A DNA stretch of 9,151 bases from Clostridia bacterium (GTDB lineage: Bacteria; Bacillota; Clostridia; Oscillospirales; CAG-272): NCBI GenBank assembly GCA_017397205.1, contig JAFQJX010000241.1:1-9151 (forward strand). Reading direction: 5' to 3'. Positions within the stretch are counted from its first letter, which is position 1. Every line of letters begins with the position of its first letter. Of the stretch, positions 1 to 7,268 are shown one piece after another. The notes below the pieces were generated by a model. The model was given only the letters and a program-made list of their open reading frames with translations, was not told where the DNA came from and made no database searches. Both the position numbers and the translations under genes were made by a program.

Positions 1-50
1 AGGCAGTCACCACCAAGCCCTCCAAGAAGGCAACCGAAGAAACCGAATAA
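1..50 (+). CDS. tig: C-terminal end of probable trigger factor (partial)
   Basis: Codons from position 3 read AVTTKPSKKATEETE followed by TAA at 48-50; the rest of the gene lies left of the window. A lysine/threonine/glutamate-rich low-complexity tail is common at the end of clostridial trigger factors, the ribosome-bound chaperone and prolyl isomerase. The identification rests mainly on position: trigger factor directly precedes clpP-clpX in very many Firmicutes. The 24-base gap to clpP with no visible promoter or terminator suggests co-transcription. The tail alone cannot prove the family. Confidence 0.6.
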   Translation, partial: AVTTKPSKKATEETE

Positions 51-74
51 TTCCACACTCCCAAGGAGGAAATT

Positions 75-659
75 ATGCCACTCATCCCTTATGTAATTGA
101 GCAAACGGGTCGCGGCGAGCGCTCGTATGACATTTTCTCCCGCCTGCTGGGTGACCGTATCATCATCCTGGCAGACGAGGTCAATGACACGACCGCATCT
201 CTGGTTGTGGCTCAGATGCTTTATCTGGAAGCGCAGGACCCCTATAAGGATATTCATTTCTATATCAACAGTCCCGGCGGCTCCATTTCCGCAGGTATGG
301 CGATTTATGACACCATGAATTTCATCAAGTGTGACGTTTCCACCATCTGTATGGGTATGGCGGCAAGCATGGGTGCATTCCTGCTTTCCTCCGGTGCTCC
401 CGGTAAGCGCTTTGCCCTGCCGAACAGCGAGATTATGATTCATCAGCCCCTTGGCGGCACCAAGGGTCAGGCAACGGATATTCAGATCCACGCCGAGCAC
501 ATTCTCCGCATCCGTGAGAAGCTGAACCGCCTTCTCGCCTCCCAAACGGGCAAGTCCTACGAGGAAATCTGCCGTGATACGGAGCGCGACAATTTTATGA
601 CGGCTGACGAGGCGGTGGCGTACGGTCTTGTAGACCGCGTGATTGCACACCGCGCCTGA
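75..659 (+). CDS. clpP: ATP-dependent Clp protease proteolytic subunit ClpP
   Basis: This is the 194-residue serine peptidase that forms the tetradecameric chamber of ClpXP (and ClpCP/ClpAP), degrading unfolded substrates fed by AAA+ unfoldases in the cytoplasm. The catalytic triad is visible at the standard numbering: Ser98 in GMAASMGA, His123 in EIMIHQPLGG and Asp172 in ERDNF. The oxyanion-loop stretch YINSPGGS (63-70) and the handle region rich in E/R (about 135-165) are intact. Length is normal for the family and no long propeptide is present. The start at 75 is fixed by an ideal Shine-Dalgarno AAGGAGG at 63-69. It sits 24 bases after the probable trigger factor stop and 72 bases before clpX. 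No CtsR-type heptad repeat is visible in the short upstream gap, so any promoter is probably upstream of the window. Confidence 0.97.
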   Translation: MPLIPYVIEQTGRGERSYDIFSRLLGDRIIILADEVNDTTASLVVAQMLYLEAQDPYKDIHFYINSPGGSISAGMAIYDTMNFIKCDVSTICMGMAASMGAFLLSSGAPGKRFALPNSEIMIHQPLGGTKGQATDIQIHAEHILRIREKLNRLLASQTGKSYEEICRDTERDNFMTADEAVAYGLVDRVIAHRA

Positions 660-677
660 AGACACTAACAAGAAAAA

Positions 678-709
678 ATGCCCTCCTCTCTTTTGAGACG
701 GGGGCATTT
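678..709. terminator. Hairpin between clpP and clpX; terminator-like on the - strand
   Basis: AAATGCCC (676-683) pairs with GGGCATTT (702-709), and inside it TCTC (687-690) pairs with GAGA (695-698) around a TTTT loop. On the + strand only TTTC follows, so it is a poor + terminator and more likely an attenuator, RNA-stability or processing element. Read on the - strand the stem is followed by an uninterrupted T run (678-673), which is a good intrinsic terminator shape. No - strand gene lies upstream, so it could block antisense transcription entering clpP. The function is inferred. Confidence 0.5.
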
Positions 710-731
710 CAATACCGAGAAAGGATCTCTC

Positions 732-2027
732 ATGCCAACCTTTAACAAAAATGGCGATATGCACCGCTGTGCCTTTTGCGGCAGGACGGAAAAGCAGGTG
801 CTTTGTCTGATTCCCTCCCCCTCCGGGGTTTGCATCTGCGACGAATGCGTGGATGCCTGCGAGGAATTTCTGAACGTCAAGCTGCCCGAGCTGCGCGGCG
901 AGGAGGCGGAGCAGCCCCTCACCCTTGAAACGCTGCCCACCCCAAGTGAAATCAAGGCATCGCTTGACGAGCACGTGATTGGGCAGGATGCGGCAAAGCG
1001 CGTGCTTTCCGTAGCCGTTTACAACCATTACAAGCGCGTGCTTCACGCAGACTCCCGCGCCGCGCGCAAAAAGGCGCGTACAAAGGGCGAGGAGCCCCAG
1101 ACCGAGGAGGAGGTCGAGCTGCAGAAATCCAACGTTCTGCTGCTTGGTCCCACGGGTGTCGGTAAAACCTACCTTGCGCAGACGCTTGCCCGCTCCTTCC
1201 GCGTTCCCTTTGCCATTGCTGACGCCACCACCCTCACCGAGGCGGGTTACGTAGGCGAGGACGTTGAGAACATTCTGCTCCGCCTGATTCAAGCGGCAGA
1301 CTTTGACGTGGAGAGGGCCGAGCGCGGCATCATCTATATTGATGAGATTGATAAAATCTCCCGCAAGAGCGAAAACCGCTCCATCACCCGTGACGTATCG
1401 GGCGAGGGTGTGCAGCAGGCGCTTCTCAAGATTATTGAGGGCACCGTTGCCAACGTACCTCCGCAGGGCGGCAGAAAGCATCCCAATCAGGAATTTATCC
1501 AGATTGACACCTCCAACATTCTCTTTATCTGCGGCGGTGCCTTTGACGGCATTGAAAAGATTATTGAGGCGCGGCAGGGCGCCGGCACCATCGGCTTCGG
1601 CGGCGACGTGCGCTCCCGCAAGGAAAAAACGGGCAGCATTTACGGAAACGTCACCAGCCACGACGTGGTGAAATTCGGGCTGATTCCCGAGCTCGTTGGC
1701 CGTCTTCCCGTCATTACGACGCTGGACAACCTGGACGAGGAGGCGCTGGTGCGCATCATCCGCGAGCCAAAGAACGCCATGTTCAAGCAATACAAAAAGC
1801 TGTTTGAAATGGAGGGCGTGGAGCTTGTTTTTGAGGAGGATGCCTTCCGTGCAATCGCCCACCTCGCCATCGAGCATCAGACGGGCGCGCGCGGACTGCG
1901 CTCCATTCTGGAGAGCATTATGCTTGCCCCTATGTATGACATTCCCTCGCGTGACGACGTCAAGCGAATCGTAGTGACGGGGGACTACGTGCGCGGCACC
2001 GCACCCCTCATCATTGAAACCAAGTAA
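732..2027 (+). CDS. clpX: ATP-dependent Clp protease ATP-binding subunit ClpX
   Basis: This 431-residue AAA+ unfoldase recognises, unfolds and threads substrates into ClpP. The N-terminal zinc-binding domain has Cys13-x2-Cys16 and Cys36-x2-Cys39. Walker A GPTGVGKT is at 139-146, the pore-1 loop GYVGED at 172-177, Walker B IIYIDEID at 200-207 and the pore-2 region at 243-251. The ClpP-docking IGF loop is at 287-289, the arginine finger in GRLP (Arg324) and sensor 2 in GARGLR (Arg387). The ATG at 732 is preferred because GAAAGGA (719-725) lies 6 bases upstream; the in-frame ATG at 678 sits in a hairpin with no ribosome binding site and would add 18 atypical residues. One oddity is a lysine/arginine/glutamate-rich segment at about 103-128, just before the Walker A strand, roughly 15 residues longer than in Bacillus subtilis ClpX as I recall it. 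The gene ends at a strong terminator. Confidence 0.97.
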   Translation: MPTFNKNGDMHRCAFCGRTEKQVLCLIPSPSGVCICDECVDACEEFLNVKLPELRGEEAEQPLTLETLPTPSEIKASLDEHVIGQDAAKRVLSVAVYNHYKRVLHADSRAARKKARTKGEEPQTEEEVELQKSNVLLLGPTGVGKTYLAQTLARSFRVPFAIADATTLTEAGYVGEDVENILLRLIQAADFDVERAERGIIYIDEIDKISRKSENRSITRDVSGEGVQQALLKIIEGTVANVPPQGGRKHPNQEFIQIDTSNILFICGGAFDGIEKIIEARQGAGTIGFGGDVRSRKEKTGSIYGNVTSHDVVKFGLIPELVGRLPVITTLDNLDEEALVRIIREPKNAMFKQYKKLFEMEGVELVFEEDAFRAIAHLAIEHQTGARGLRSILESIMLAPMYDIPSRDDVKRIVVTGDYVRGTAPLIIETK

Positions 2028-2041
2028 CACAAGAAACGAAA

Positions 2042-2077
2042 ACAGGAGCAAGCCGTGGCTTGCTCCTGTCTTTTTTT
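2042..2077. terminator. Two-way intrinsic terminator between clpX and the AraC-family gene
   Basis: A perfect 12-base-pair stem, ACAGGAGCAAGC (2042-2053) with GCTTGCTCCTGT (2058-2069), has a CGTG loop and is followed by C and seven T (2071-2077) for clpX. On the - strand the same stem is followed by TTTCGTTTC, so it can also end transcription of the convergent regulator, whose stop codon is only 8 bases from the T-tract. Confidence 0.92.
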
Positions 2078-2084
2078 GCTGTAT

Positions 2085-2921
2085 TTATACGGTTTTCTTT
2101 GCCGCGCGGCGGAAGGCGAGGGGCTGAATGCCCAAGCTTTTGCGGAATACCTTGCTGAAATAATTTCCGTTACCGAGTCCCACCCGTACGGCAATCTCGG
2201 AAACGGGCAAGGAGGTGCTCAGCAAATCGTACATGGCGCGATTGATGCGGACGGCGTTGATATAGTCCACCGTTGTCCTGCCGATGCTGTCGCGGAACAG
2301 CTTGGTAAAGTAGTCCGGCGTGACGGAAAGCAGGTCCGCAAGCAGAGGTACTGTTATTTTCTCTTCAAAATGGGTATCAATATAATCAAGCGCAGGGCGC
2401 AGACGCAGCACGTTGTGGTACACGATTCTGTCATTTTCCCGCGTTGTACCGTAGGAGGACAGAATCAGCGCCATCATCAGGGTCAGCTGTCCTCGGATGC
2501 GAAGCCCGTAGCATAGCTCGCGGGAAAGATACTCCCCGTAGCAATCCTCAAAATAGGTACGGACGGGCATATACAGGTTGCTCTCGGGCAAAATGCGGTA
2601 TCTGCGGTTGCGCGACTGAATGAGGAACATATAAAAGAGGTCGTTATCAATCTTTTCCCCCATTCCCTCAAACAAATCGCAGGAAAAGCGAATGGAGCGC
2701 ACGGCGGCAAAGCCGTTCCTTGCCTCAACCGTACGGACAAGCTGGGGTGGCAGGAAGAAAAGCTCTCCCTCCCCTGCCTCAAAGGACGCCATTGCAGAGG
2801 TGACGGCAACCGTTCCGCGGCTGACAAGCACCATTTCCAGCGTATTCTCCGTTGCACACGGAGGGAGGAGCGTGCCCGTTCCGCCCTTTTCCTCGCACCC
2901 AAAAAAGAACTCCTGTTCCAT
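2085..2921 (-). CDS. AraC-family transcriptional regulator
   Basis: A 278-residue DNA-binding regulator. The N-terminal half (about 1-150) has the look of an AraC-type cupin sensor, with short beta-like segments such as EGELFFLPPQLVRTVEA, and it probably binds an unidentified small ligand. The C-terminal about 100 residues carry two helix-turn-helix units: the first around 190-212 (ADLLSVTPDYFTKLF), the second around 239-262, ending in the family signature SEIAVRVGLGNGNYFSKVFRKSLG. The ATG at 2921 is chosen because AAGGGGGG (2933-2926) lies 4 bases upstream; the open frame reaches back to 3077, but those 52 codons cover the promoter and look non-coding. It is divergent from the lipoprotein protease gene and converges on clpX with a shared terminator. 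Divergent AraC genes often control their neighbour, so the protease is a plausible but unproven target. The ligand cannot be predicted from sequence. Confidence 0.9.
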   Translation of the reverse strand: MEQEFFFGCEEKGGTGTLLPPCATENTLEMVLVSRGTVAVTSAMASFEAGEGELFFLPPQLVRTVEARNGFAAVRSIRFSCDLFEGMGEKIDNDLFYMFLIQSRNRRYRILPESNLYMPVRTYFEDCYGEYLSRELCYGLRIRGQLTLMMALILSSYGTTRENDRIVYHNVLRLRPALDYIDTHFEEKITVPLLADLLSVTPDYFTKLFRDSIGRTTVDYINAVRINRAMYDLLSTSLPVSEIAVRVGLGNGNYFSKVFRKSLGIQPLAFRRAAKKTV

Positions 2922-2951
2922 ATTGCCCCCCTTGTTCGTTTCTTTACTATA

Positions 2952-2980
2952 ATGATACCACAAAAGCCCGACAATGTAAA
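2952..2980 (-). promoter_or_regulatory. Sigma-A type promoter for the AraC-family gene
   Basis: Read on the - strand, -35 TTTACA (2980-2975) and -10 TATCAT (2957-2952) are separated by exactly 17 bases. The predicted start near 2945 leaves a leader of about 24 bases containing the ribosome binding site. The surrounding gap is clearly more AT-rich than the flanking genes. Confidence 0.65.
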
Positions 2981-3002
2981 GCGAAATTGCGGAAATGTAC
3001 CA

Positions 3003-3014
3003 AAAATATATTTT
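3003..3014. repeat. Perfect 12-base AT palindrome in the divergent promoter region
   Basis: AAAATATATTTT reads the same on both strands and lies in the middle of the 184-base gap between the AraC-family gene and the protease gene. It could be a regulator site or simply a bent AT-rich element, since short AT palindromes arise easily by chance. Confidence 0.35.
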
Positions 3015-3065
3015 CGGGGCAGCTGGGACCGACAGTTTACAAATTCCACTATACTTTTTCCAAAA

Positions 3066-3078
3066 ATTGTAGTACAAT
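3066..3078 (+). promoter_or_regulatory. Palindrome containing a possible -10 box for the protease gene
   Basis: ATTGTA-G-TACAAT is a perfect 6+1+6 inverted repeat. Its right arm TACAAT (3073-3078) is a good -10 match 28 bases before the protease start codon, but I find no good -35 at 16-18 bases upstream (TATACT at 3050-3055 is poor). A weak -35 with a palindrome over the -10 is compatible with a promoter needing an activator or covered by a repressor. This is inference only. Confidence 0.35.
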
Positions 3079-3105
3079 ACTCATATCAAGATTAAGGGGG
3101 CTATT

Positions 3106-4458
3106 ATGAAGCGCCGCATCCCAATTCTTTCTCTTTTACTCGTTTTGCTCCTGACCCTTTCCCTGCTGCTCTCCTCCTGCGGGACAGACCCCGCATCTGC
3201 CTATGACCTCGCCGTCAAAAACGGCTTTGTCGGCACAGAGGAAGAATGGCTGGCGTCCCTCAAGGGGCAGGACCTCAACATTGAGGAGATTTATGACAAG
3301 GCAGTGTCCGAGGGCTTTGAGGGCGATTTTCTCGCATTCCTGACGGAATATCTTTCCCTTGACTCCGATAGGATAGCCGAGGCAATCCGCAACCGCATGG
3401 AAACGGATACCGCCAACGCCATTGCACACTCCCTGCTTTCCTGCGTGGAAATTCAATGCTCCACGGGCGGCATCGCCTCCTCCGTTGCGCCCTCCGCCGG
3501 GTCTGGTGTCATTTACTCCATCGCAAAGAACAGCGGTGACTGCTATATCATCACCAATCACCACGTCGTTTCCTACGCAACGGCAGACGGAACGGAAATC
3601 CACAGCTCTATCTACGTATTTCTTTACGGCATGGAGGTGGTTTCCTCAAACGCCATCCGCGCCACCTACGTCGGTGGCACCGACACCTATGACCTTGCCG
3701 TTCTCAAGGTCAGCACCTCCGAGATAGTCAAGAGGTCTGCCGCCCTCCCTGCCAGATTTGCCGACAGCGACGCCATTCTCGCAGGGCAAAGTGCCATTGC
3801 AATCGGCAACGCCGCGGCGCAGGGCATCTCCGTCACGCAGGGCATTGTGAGCGCGGATTCCAAGAACGTCACCCTGACCTCCGACGGCATTACCCGCCGT
3901 GTCATTCAGGTGGATGCCGCCATCAACGAGGGCAACTCGGGCGGCGGGCTGTTTGACCGCGAGGGGCGCCTGATTGGAATTGTGGTTGCAAAAATCACCG
4001 ATGACGGCATTGAGAATATGGGCTACGCCATTCCCTCCAACGTGGCATACCGCGTCGCCGACCGCCTGATTGAAACCTATGAGCGCGTCAACACCACGCC
4101 CCTCACCTCCACGTCCGTCTCTCTTTCCAAAGCACAGCTTGGCATCAAGCTGAACGCCGCCGCCACCTACGCCTACTATGACGAGGAGGCAAAAGTCACG
4201 CGCCTTGCGGAGGAGGTTGTGGTGGACTCCCTTGACTTCACCTCTCCTGCAAAGGTCGCGGGTCTGAAGGCAAATGACCGCATCACCGCCGTCACCGTAG
4301 ACGGGACGGAAATTTCCGTCAACCGCATTTTCACCCTCCAGGACGCCATGCTCCTGGTGCGTGAGGGCTCCACCGTCATACTCACCTATCTGCGCGGAGG
4401 TACGGAGGGGCAAATCACCATGACCGCCGCCTCCTCGTGGTTTACAAGCGTTCCGTAA
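3106..4458 (+). CDS. Secreted lipoprotein trypsin-like serine protease with PDZ domain (HtrA/DegP-like)
   Basis: A 450-residue extracytoplasmic protease. Residues 1-25 form a lipoprotein signal peptide: KRR, a leucine-rich core, then the lipobox LLSSC with Cys25 as the likely lipidated residue. Residues 31-84 hold two related units, AVKNGFVGTEEEWLASL and AVSEGFEGDFLAFLTEYL. The protease domain (about 110-325) has His153 in TNHHVV, Asp196 in TYDLAVLKV and Ser278 in EGNSGGGLFD, so the triad is complete. A PDZ domain follows at about 340-442 (LGIKLN, SPAKVAGLKANDRITAV, GSTVILTYLRGG). HtrA relatives degrade or refold misfolded exported proteins; here membrane anchoring is through lipid instead of the N-terminal helix usual in Gram-positive HtrA. 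The start is set by AAGGGGG at 3094-3100. It stands alone, divergent from the AraC-family gene, and ends at a strong terminator. The substrate is unknown. Confidence 0.9.
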   Translation: MKRRIPILSLLLVLLLTLSLLLSSCGTDPASAYDLAVKNGFVGTEEEWLASLKGQDLNIEEIYDKAVSEGFEGDFLAFLTEYLSLDSDRIAEAIRNRMETDTANAIAHSLLSCVEIQCSTGGIASSVAPSAGSGVIYSIAKNSGDCYIITNHHVVSYATADGTEIHSSIYVFLYGMEVVSSNAIRATYVGGTDTYDLAVLKVSTSEIVKRSAALPARFADSDAILAGQSAIAIGNAAAQGISVTQGIVSADSKNVTLTSDGITRRVIQVDAAINEGNSGGGLFDREGRLIGIVVAKITDDGIENMGYAIPSNVAYRVADRLIETYERVNTTPLTSTSVSLSKAQLGIKLNAAATYAYYDEEAKVTRLAEEVVVDSLDFTSPAKVAGLKANDRITAVTVDGTEISVNRIFTLQDAMLLVREGSTVILTYLRGGTEGQITMTAASSWFTSVP

Positions 4459-4483
4459 TCCGTCGGGCACCACTAAAACAGAA

Positions 4484-4525
4484 AAGCGCGTTCTCACCGT
4501 GAGAACGCGCTTCTTTTATTTTTTT
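4484..4525. terminator. Two-way intrinsic terminator between protease and ATPase genes
   Basis: AAGCGCGTTCTCAC (4484-4497) pairs perfectly with GTGAGAACGCGCTT (4499-4512), with a real loop of about 5 bases after the inner pairs open. On the + strand it is followed by CTTTTATTTTTTT. On the - strand it is followed by TTCTGTTTT. It serves both convergent genes, and the ATPase stop codon (4518-4516) lies inside the + strand T-tract. Confidence 0.92.
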
Positions 4526-7161
4526 GCGCCCAAGCGCAGAAACAGCCGCCGCAGAAAATCCACGGGAATGACCGTGAGCGCCATTCCCACCGTCCATAGC
4601 AAATCACCAAGTGCGAGGGGCGTCGTGCGGAACAGCGTGCCACCCAAATAAATCATGGCAATCTGCACTCCGCATATAAGCCCCATTATCAAGAGAAATG
4701 CGCGGTTGCGCCCAAGCCCGGCAAAAATGCTCATTCTTTCGCTGCGCGCACAAAAGCTGTTGGCGATGCCGCAGAAGATAAACAGGGCAAAAAACACCGT
4801 GAGAAAATAGACCTCGTTTGACCCTCTGCGGAAATACACGGCGCAAAAGGGCGACACAAGAAACCACACGCAAAGCCCGAGCGTATACGCCCCCGTCAGG
4901 GTAATCTGATGCAGCATACTGCGGGACAGGATTTGCTCCTCGCGTTGCTTGGGTCTCTCGCGCATATAAAATGCCATCGGTGCCTCCCCTGCAAAGGCAA
5001 GGCCGCCAAGCGTATCCATAATGATATTCACCCACAGCATCTGAATAATCGTGACGGGGTTTTCAATACCGATAAACTGCCCCAAAAGCGACACCCCGAC
5101 CGCGCACAAGTTCATCGTCAGCTGAAACGTGACAAACTTGCGAATGGACTTGAAAATGGTGCGGCCGTACAGCACGGTTTTACAAATGGAGGCAATGTTG
5201 TCGTCCAGAATGACAATATCCCCTGCCTCGCGCGCGATATCCGTACCGCTTCCCATGGCAAAGCCCACGTCCGCAAGCTTGAGGGAGGGCGCATCGTTGA
5301 CGCCGTCACCCGTCATGCCCGTCACCAGCCCCAGCCGCTGTGCAAGGCGCACAAGACGGCTTTTATCCCCCGGCAGGGCGCGGTAAACCACGCGCAGGTG
5401 CGGAAGCCGCCGCATCAGCTCCCCGTCCTCCAGCTGTGCAAGCTCTCGCCCGCTGATGACCTCTCCCTCGCCCCCTGTTGCAAGCCCGCATTCCCTGGCA
5501 ATCGCAACGGCGGTGCTTTCGCCGTCCCCCGTCACCATCACCACCTGCACCCCTGCCTTGTGCAGGGTGGCAACGGACCTCTCCGCCTCCGGGCGCAAAG
5601 GGTCACGCAGGAGCAGAATTCCCACAAGACAAAGCCCGGACGGAACGCCCGTCTTCCCGAAGCGCTCCGCGTTACACAGGGCGACCAGACGCTCACCCGT
5701 CACCGCCTGCGTTGCCATCAGTCGCTTGAGCGTCTGCGCCTCCTCCCTTGTAAAGGGGCGCTCGGTGCCGTCGGGCGCCAGGTAGGTCGTGACGTGTGGA
5801 AGCAACACGTCAGGGGCGCCCTTGACGTAGACCCCCGACGGGGTTTTGACCGCCGCCATTTTGCTCTCGCTTGTAAAGGGGCGTCTGTCAAGAATCTGTG
5901 CCTCCTCCGCCATGGGGTCGTAAAAGTATTCCAGAATCGCCCTGTCCGTGGCGTTTCCGCCAACGGCGCCCGCATCCGTCATGCTGCTCTCGGTATTCCA
6001 CATTGCATTTCTGCACAGCGCCTGCCGTATCGCAGGCGCCCCTTGGAGGGCGCGCCGTCCGCGATAAAACACCCCGCCACCGCAAAGCGTTCCGCAAACG
6101 CTCATTTTTCCGCAGGTGAGTGTCCCCGTTTTATCCGTAAACAGGATATTCAGACTTCCTGCCGTTTCAATTCCCACCATTTTACGAACCAGCACGCCGT
6201 CCTTTACCATGCGGCGCATATTGGAGGACAGCACCACCGTAATCATCATGGGGAGTCCCTCTGGGACCGCCACCACAACGACGGTAATCACCAGCGTCAC
6301 CGTATGAATCAGCGTTCCAATAACAAAAGTGCGGTCCGAGAGCGCCGCGCGAATGGCGGCTCCGTCAAAATCAAAGGACAGAACGAATGCGCCGAACAGG
6401 TATGCCAACGCCACAAGTGCTGCCATGACGTATCCGATACGGCTGATTTGTCCCGCAAGACGGGAAAGACGCACCTTCAGCGGGCTTTCCCTGGTATCCG
6501 TTTGAAGCTCCTCGGCAAGAGCGCCGTAAAAGGTTGCCTTGCCAACGCGCTCTACGCGCACGCAGGCGCTCCCACCCACGACGACGCTGCCGCGAAACAC
6601 CTGCCCCTCGCAGGCAAGGTCCCACTCCTTTTGAGGGCCGCAGGGGCGCTTTACTGCCTCTGCACTCTCTCCGTTCAGGGCTGCCTGGTCAACGCTGACC
6701 TCGCCAAAGACGACCCGACCGTCCGCCTGTATCATTTCCCCTGCCTGTAAGCAGAGGCAATCCCCGACGACAAGCTCCTCTGCCTCTATCTGCTCCACCC
6801 TGCCCTCGCGTCTGACACGGCATTTTCCGCCGGCAGACGAGGCGCGGAGCTTTTCAAACGCCCTTTCGCTTCCCCATTCCGACAGGGTTGACACAAGGGT
6901 GGAGAGCGCCACCGCCAGAAGAATGCCTCCCGTTTCAAACCAATTGCATCGGGGGAACAGCACAAGAACGTTGACCCCGAGTGCAATGAGAAGCACGCGG
7001 ATAATGGGATCGCCAAAATTGCCGATCAGCTGCCGCAAAAAGCTTTTCCGCTTGCCCCCCTCAAGGGCGTTCGTGCCGTGCTCCCGCCTTGACTGCTCTA
7101 CCTCGCGGGCTGTCAGCCCCTCTCTTTGCCACTCGCCCTGCTTTTCTCTCGTGCCTATCAT
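4516..7161 (-). CDS. P2-type (PMCA-like) calcium-transporting ATPase
   Basis: An 881-residue P-type ATPase, probably exporting Ca2+ from the cytoplasm. The cation-ATPase N-terminal motif is at 15-33 (GLTAREVEQSRREHGTNAL). The actuator loop has NGES (163-166), the phosphorylation site is DKTGTLT with Asp343, and hinge motifs are MVTGD (542-546) and TGDGVNDAP (617-625). Hydrophobic segments fit ten membrane helices (about 52-69, 77-95, 243-265, 281-312, 675-697, 704-727, 751-773, 784-804, 821-840, 851-872). PEGLP in helix 4 (Glu301), Asn684 in FQLTMN and Asn712/Asp716 in WVNIIMD match the plasma-membrane Ca-ATPase pattern. Ala687 replaces the glutamate of the second SERCA Ca site, suggesting one Ca2+ per cycle. 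The ATG at 7161 is chosen for GAGGG at 7171-7167; the frame runs back to 7281 but only through two terminators. No clear promoter is seen in the 43 bases between the last terminator and the start. Another divalent cation remains possible. Confidence 0.93.
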   Translation of the reverse strand: MIGTREKQGEWQREGLTAREVEQSRREHGTNALEGGKRKSFLRQLIGNFGDPIIRVLLIALGVNVLVLFPRCNWFETGGILLAVALSTLVSTLSEWGSERAFEKLRASSAGGKCRVRREGRVEQIEAEELVVGDCLCLQAGEMIQADGRVVFGEVSVDQAALNGESAEAVKRPCGPQKEWDLACEGQVFRGSVVVGGSACVRVERVGKATFYGALAEELQTDTRESPLKVRLSRLAGQISRIGYVMAALVALAYLFGAFVLSFDFDGAAIRAALSDRTFVIGTLIHTVTLVITVVVVAVPEGLPMMITVVLSSNMRRMVKDGVLVRKMVGIETAGSLNILFTDKTGTLTCGKMSVCGTLCGGGVFYRGRRALQGAPAIRQALCRNAMWNTESSMTDAGAVGGNATDRAILEYFYDPMAEEAQILDRRPFTSESKMAAVKTPSGVYVKGAPDVLLPHVTTYLAPDGTERPFTREEAQTLKRLMATQAVTGERLVALCNAERFGKTGVPSGLCLVGILLLRDPLRPEAERSVATLHKAGVQVVMVTGDGESTAVAIARECGLATGGEGEVISGRELAQLEDGELMRRLPHLRVVYRALPGDKSRLVRLAQRLGLVTGMTGDGVNDAPSLKLADVGFAMGSGTDIAREAGDIVILDDNIASICKTVLYGRTIFKSIRKFVTFQLTMNLCAVGVSLLGQFIGIENPVTIIQMLWVNIIMDTLGGLAFAGEAPMAFYMRERPKQREEQILSRSMLHQITLTGAYTLGLCVWFLVSPFCAVYFRRGSNEVYFLTVFFALFIFCGIANSFCARSERMSIFAGLGRNRAFLLIMGLICGVQIAMIYLGGTLFRTTPLALGDLLWTVGMALTVIPVDFLRRLFLRLGAKK

Positions 7162-7204
7162 ACGCGCCCTCAACCGTTTTTTATCAATATACGATTGCAA
7201 GAGC

Positions 7205-7227
7205 AAAAAAAGCACCCCGTGGGGTGC
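7205..7227 (-). terminator. Second of two tandem terminators after the ncRNA
   Basis: On the - strand GCACCCC (7227-7221) pairs with GGGGTGC (7218-7212), followed by seven T (7211-7205). The two-base gap means the innermost pair must open to form the loop. It lies 43 bases before the ATPase start codon and backs up the terminator at 7243-7268. Confidence 0.85.
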
Positions 7228-7242
7228 ATTTTCGGGGCATAG

Positions 7243-7268
7243 AAAAATGGGGCGCAGCCGCGCCCCAT
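7243..7268 (-). terminator. Intrinsic terminator of the ncRNA
   Basis: On the - strand ATGGGGCGC (7268-7260) pairs with GCGCCCCAT (7255-7247) around GGCT, followed by TTTTC. It directly follows the proposed closing stem of the candidate 6S RNA. Confidence 0.88.

Noticed and set aside
2922..3077. 52-residue N-terminal extension of the AraC-family protein, with an apparent membrane segment
   Set aside because: The extension spans the good promoter at 2952-2980 and has no ribosome binding site; the ATG at 2921 has a strong one.
3646..4497. 283-codon open frame on the - strand
   Set aside because: It is antisense to the protease gene, glycine/valine/aspartate-rich low-information sequence, and has no ribosome binding site or family motif.
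4909..6750. 613-codon open frame on the + strand
   Set aside because: It lies wholly antisense to the well-supported ATPase gene, shows no recognisable domain, is rich in His/Arg/Asn as expected from a shadow frame, and has no ribosome binding site.
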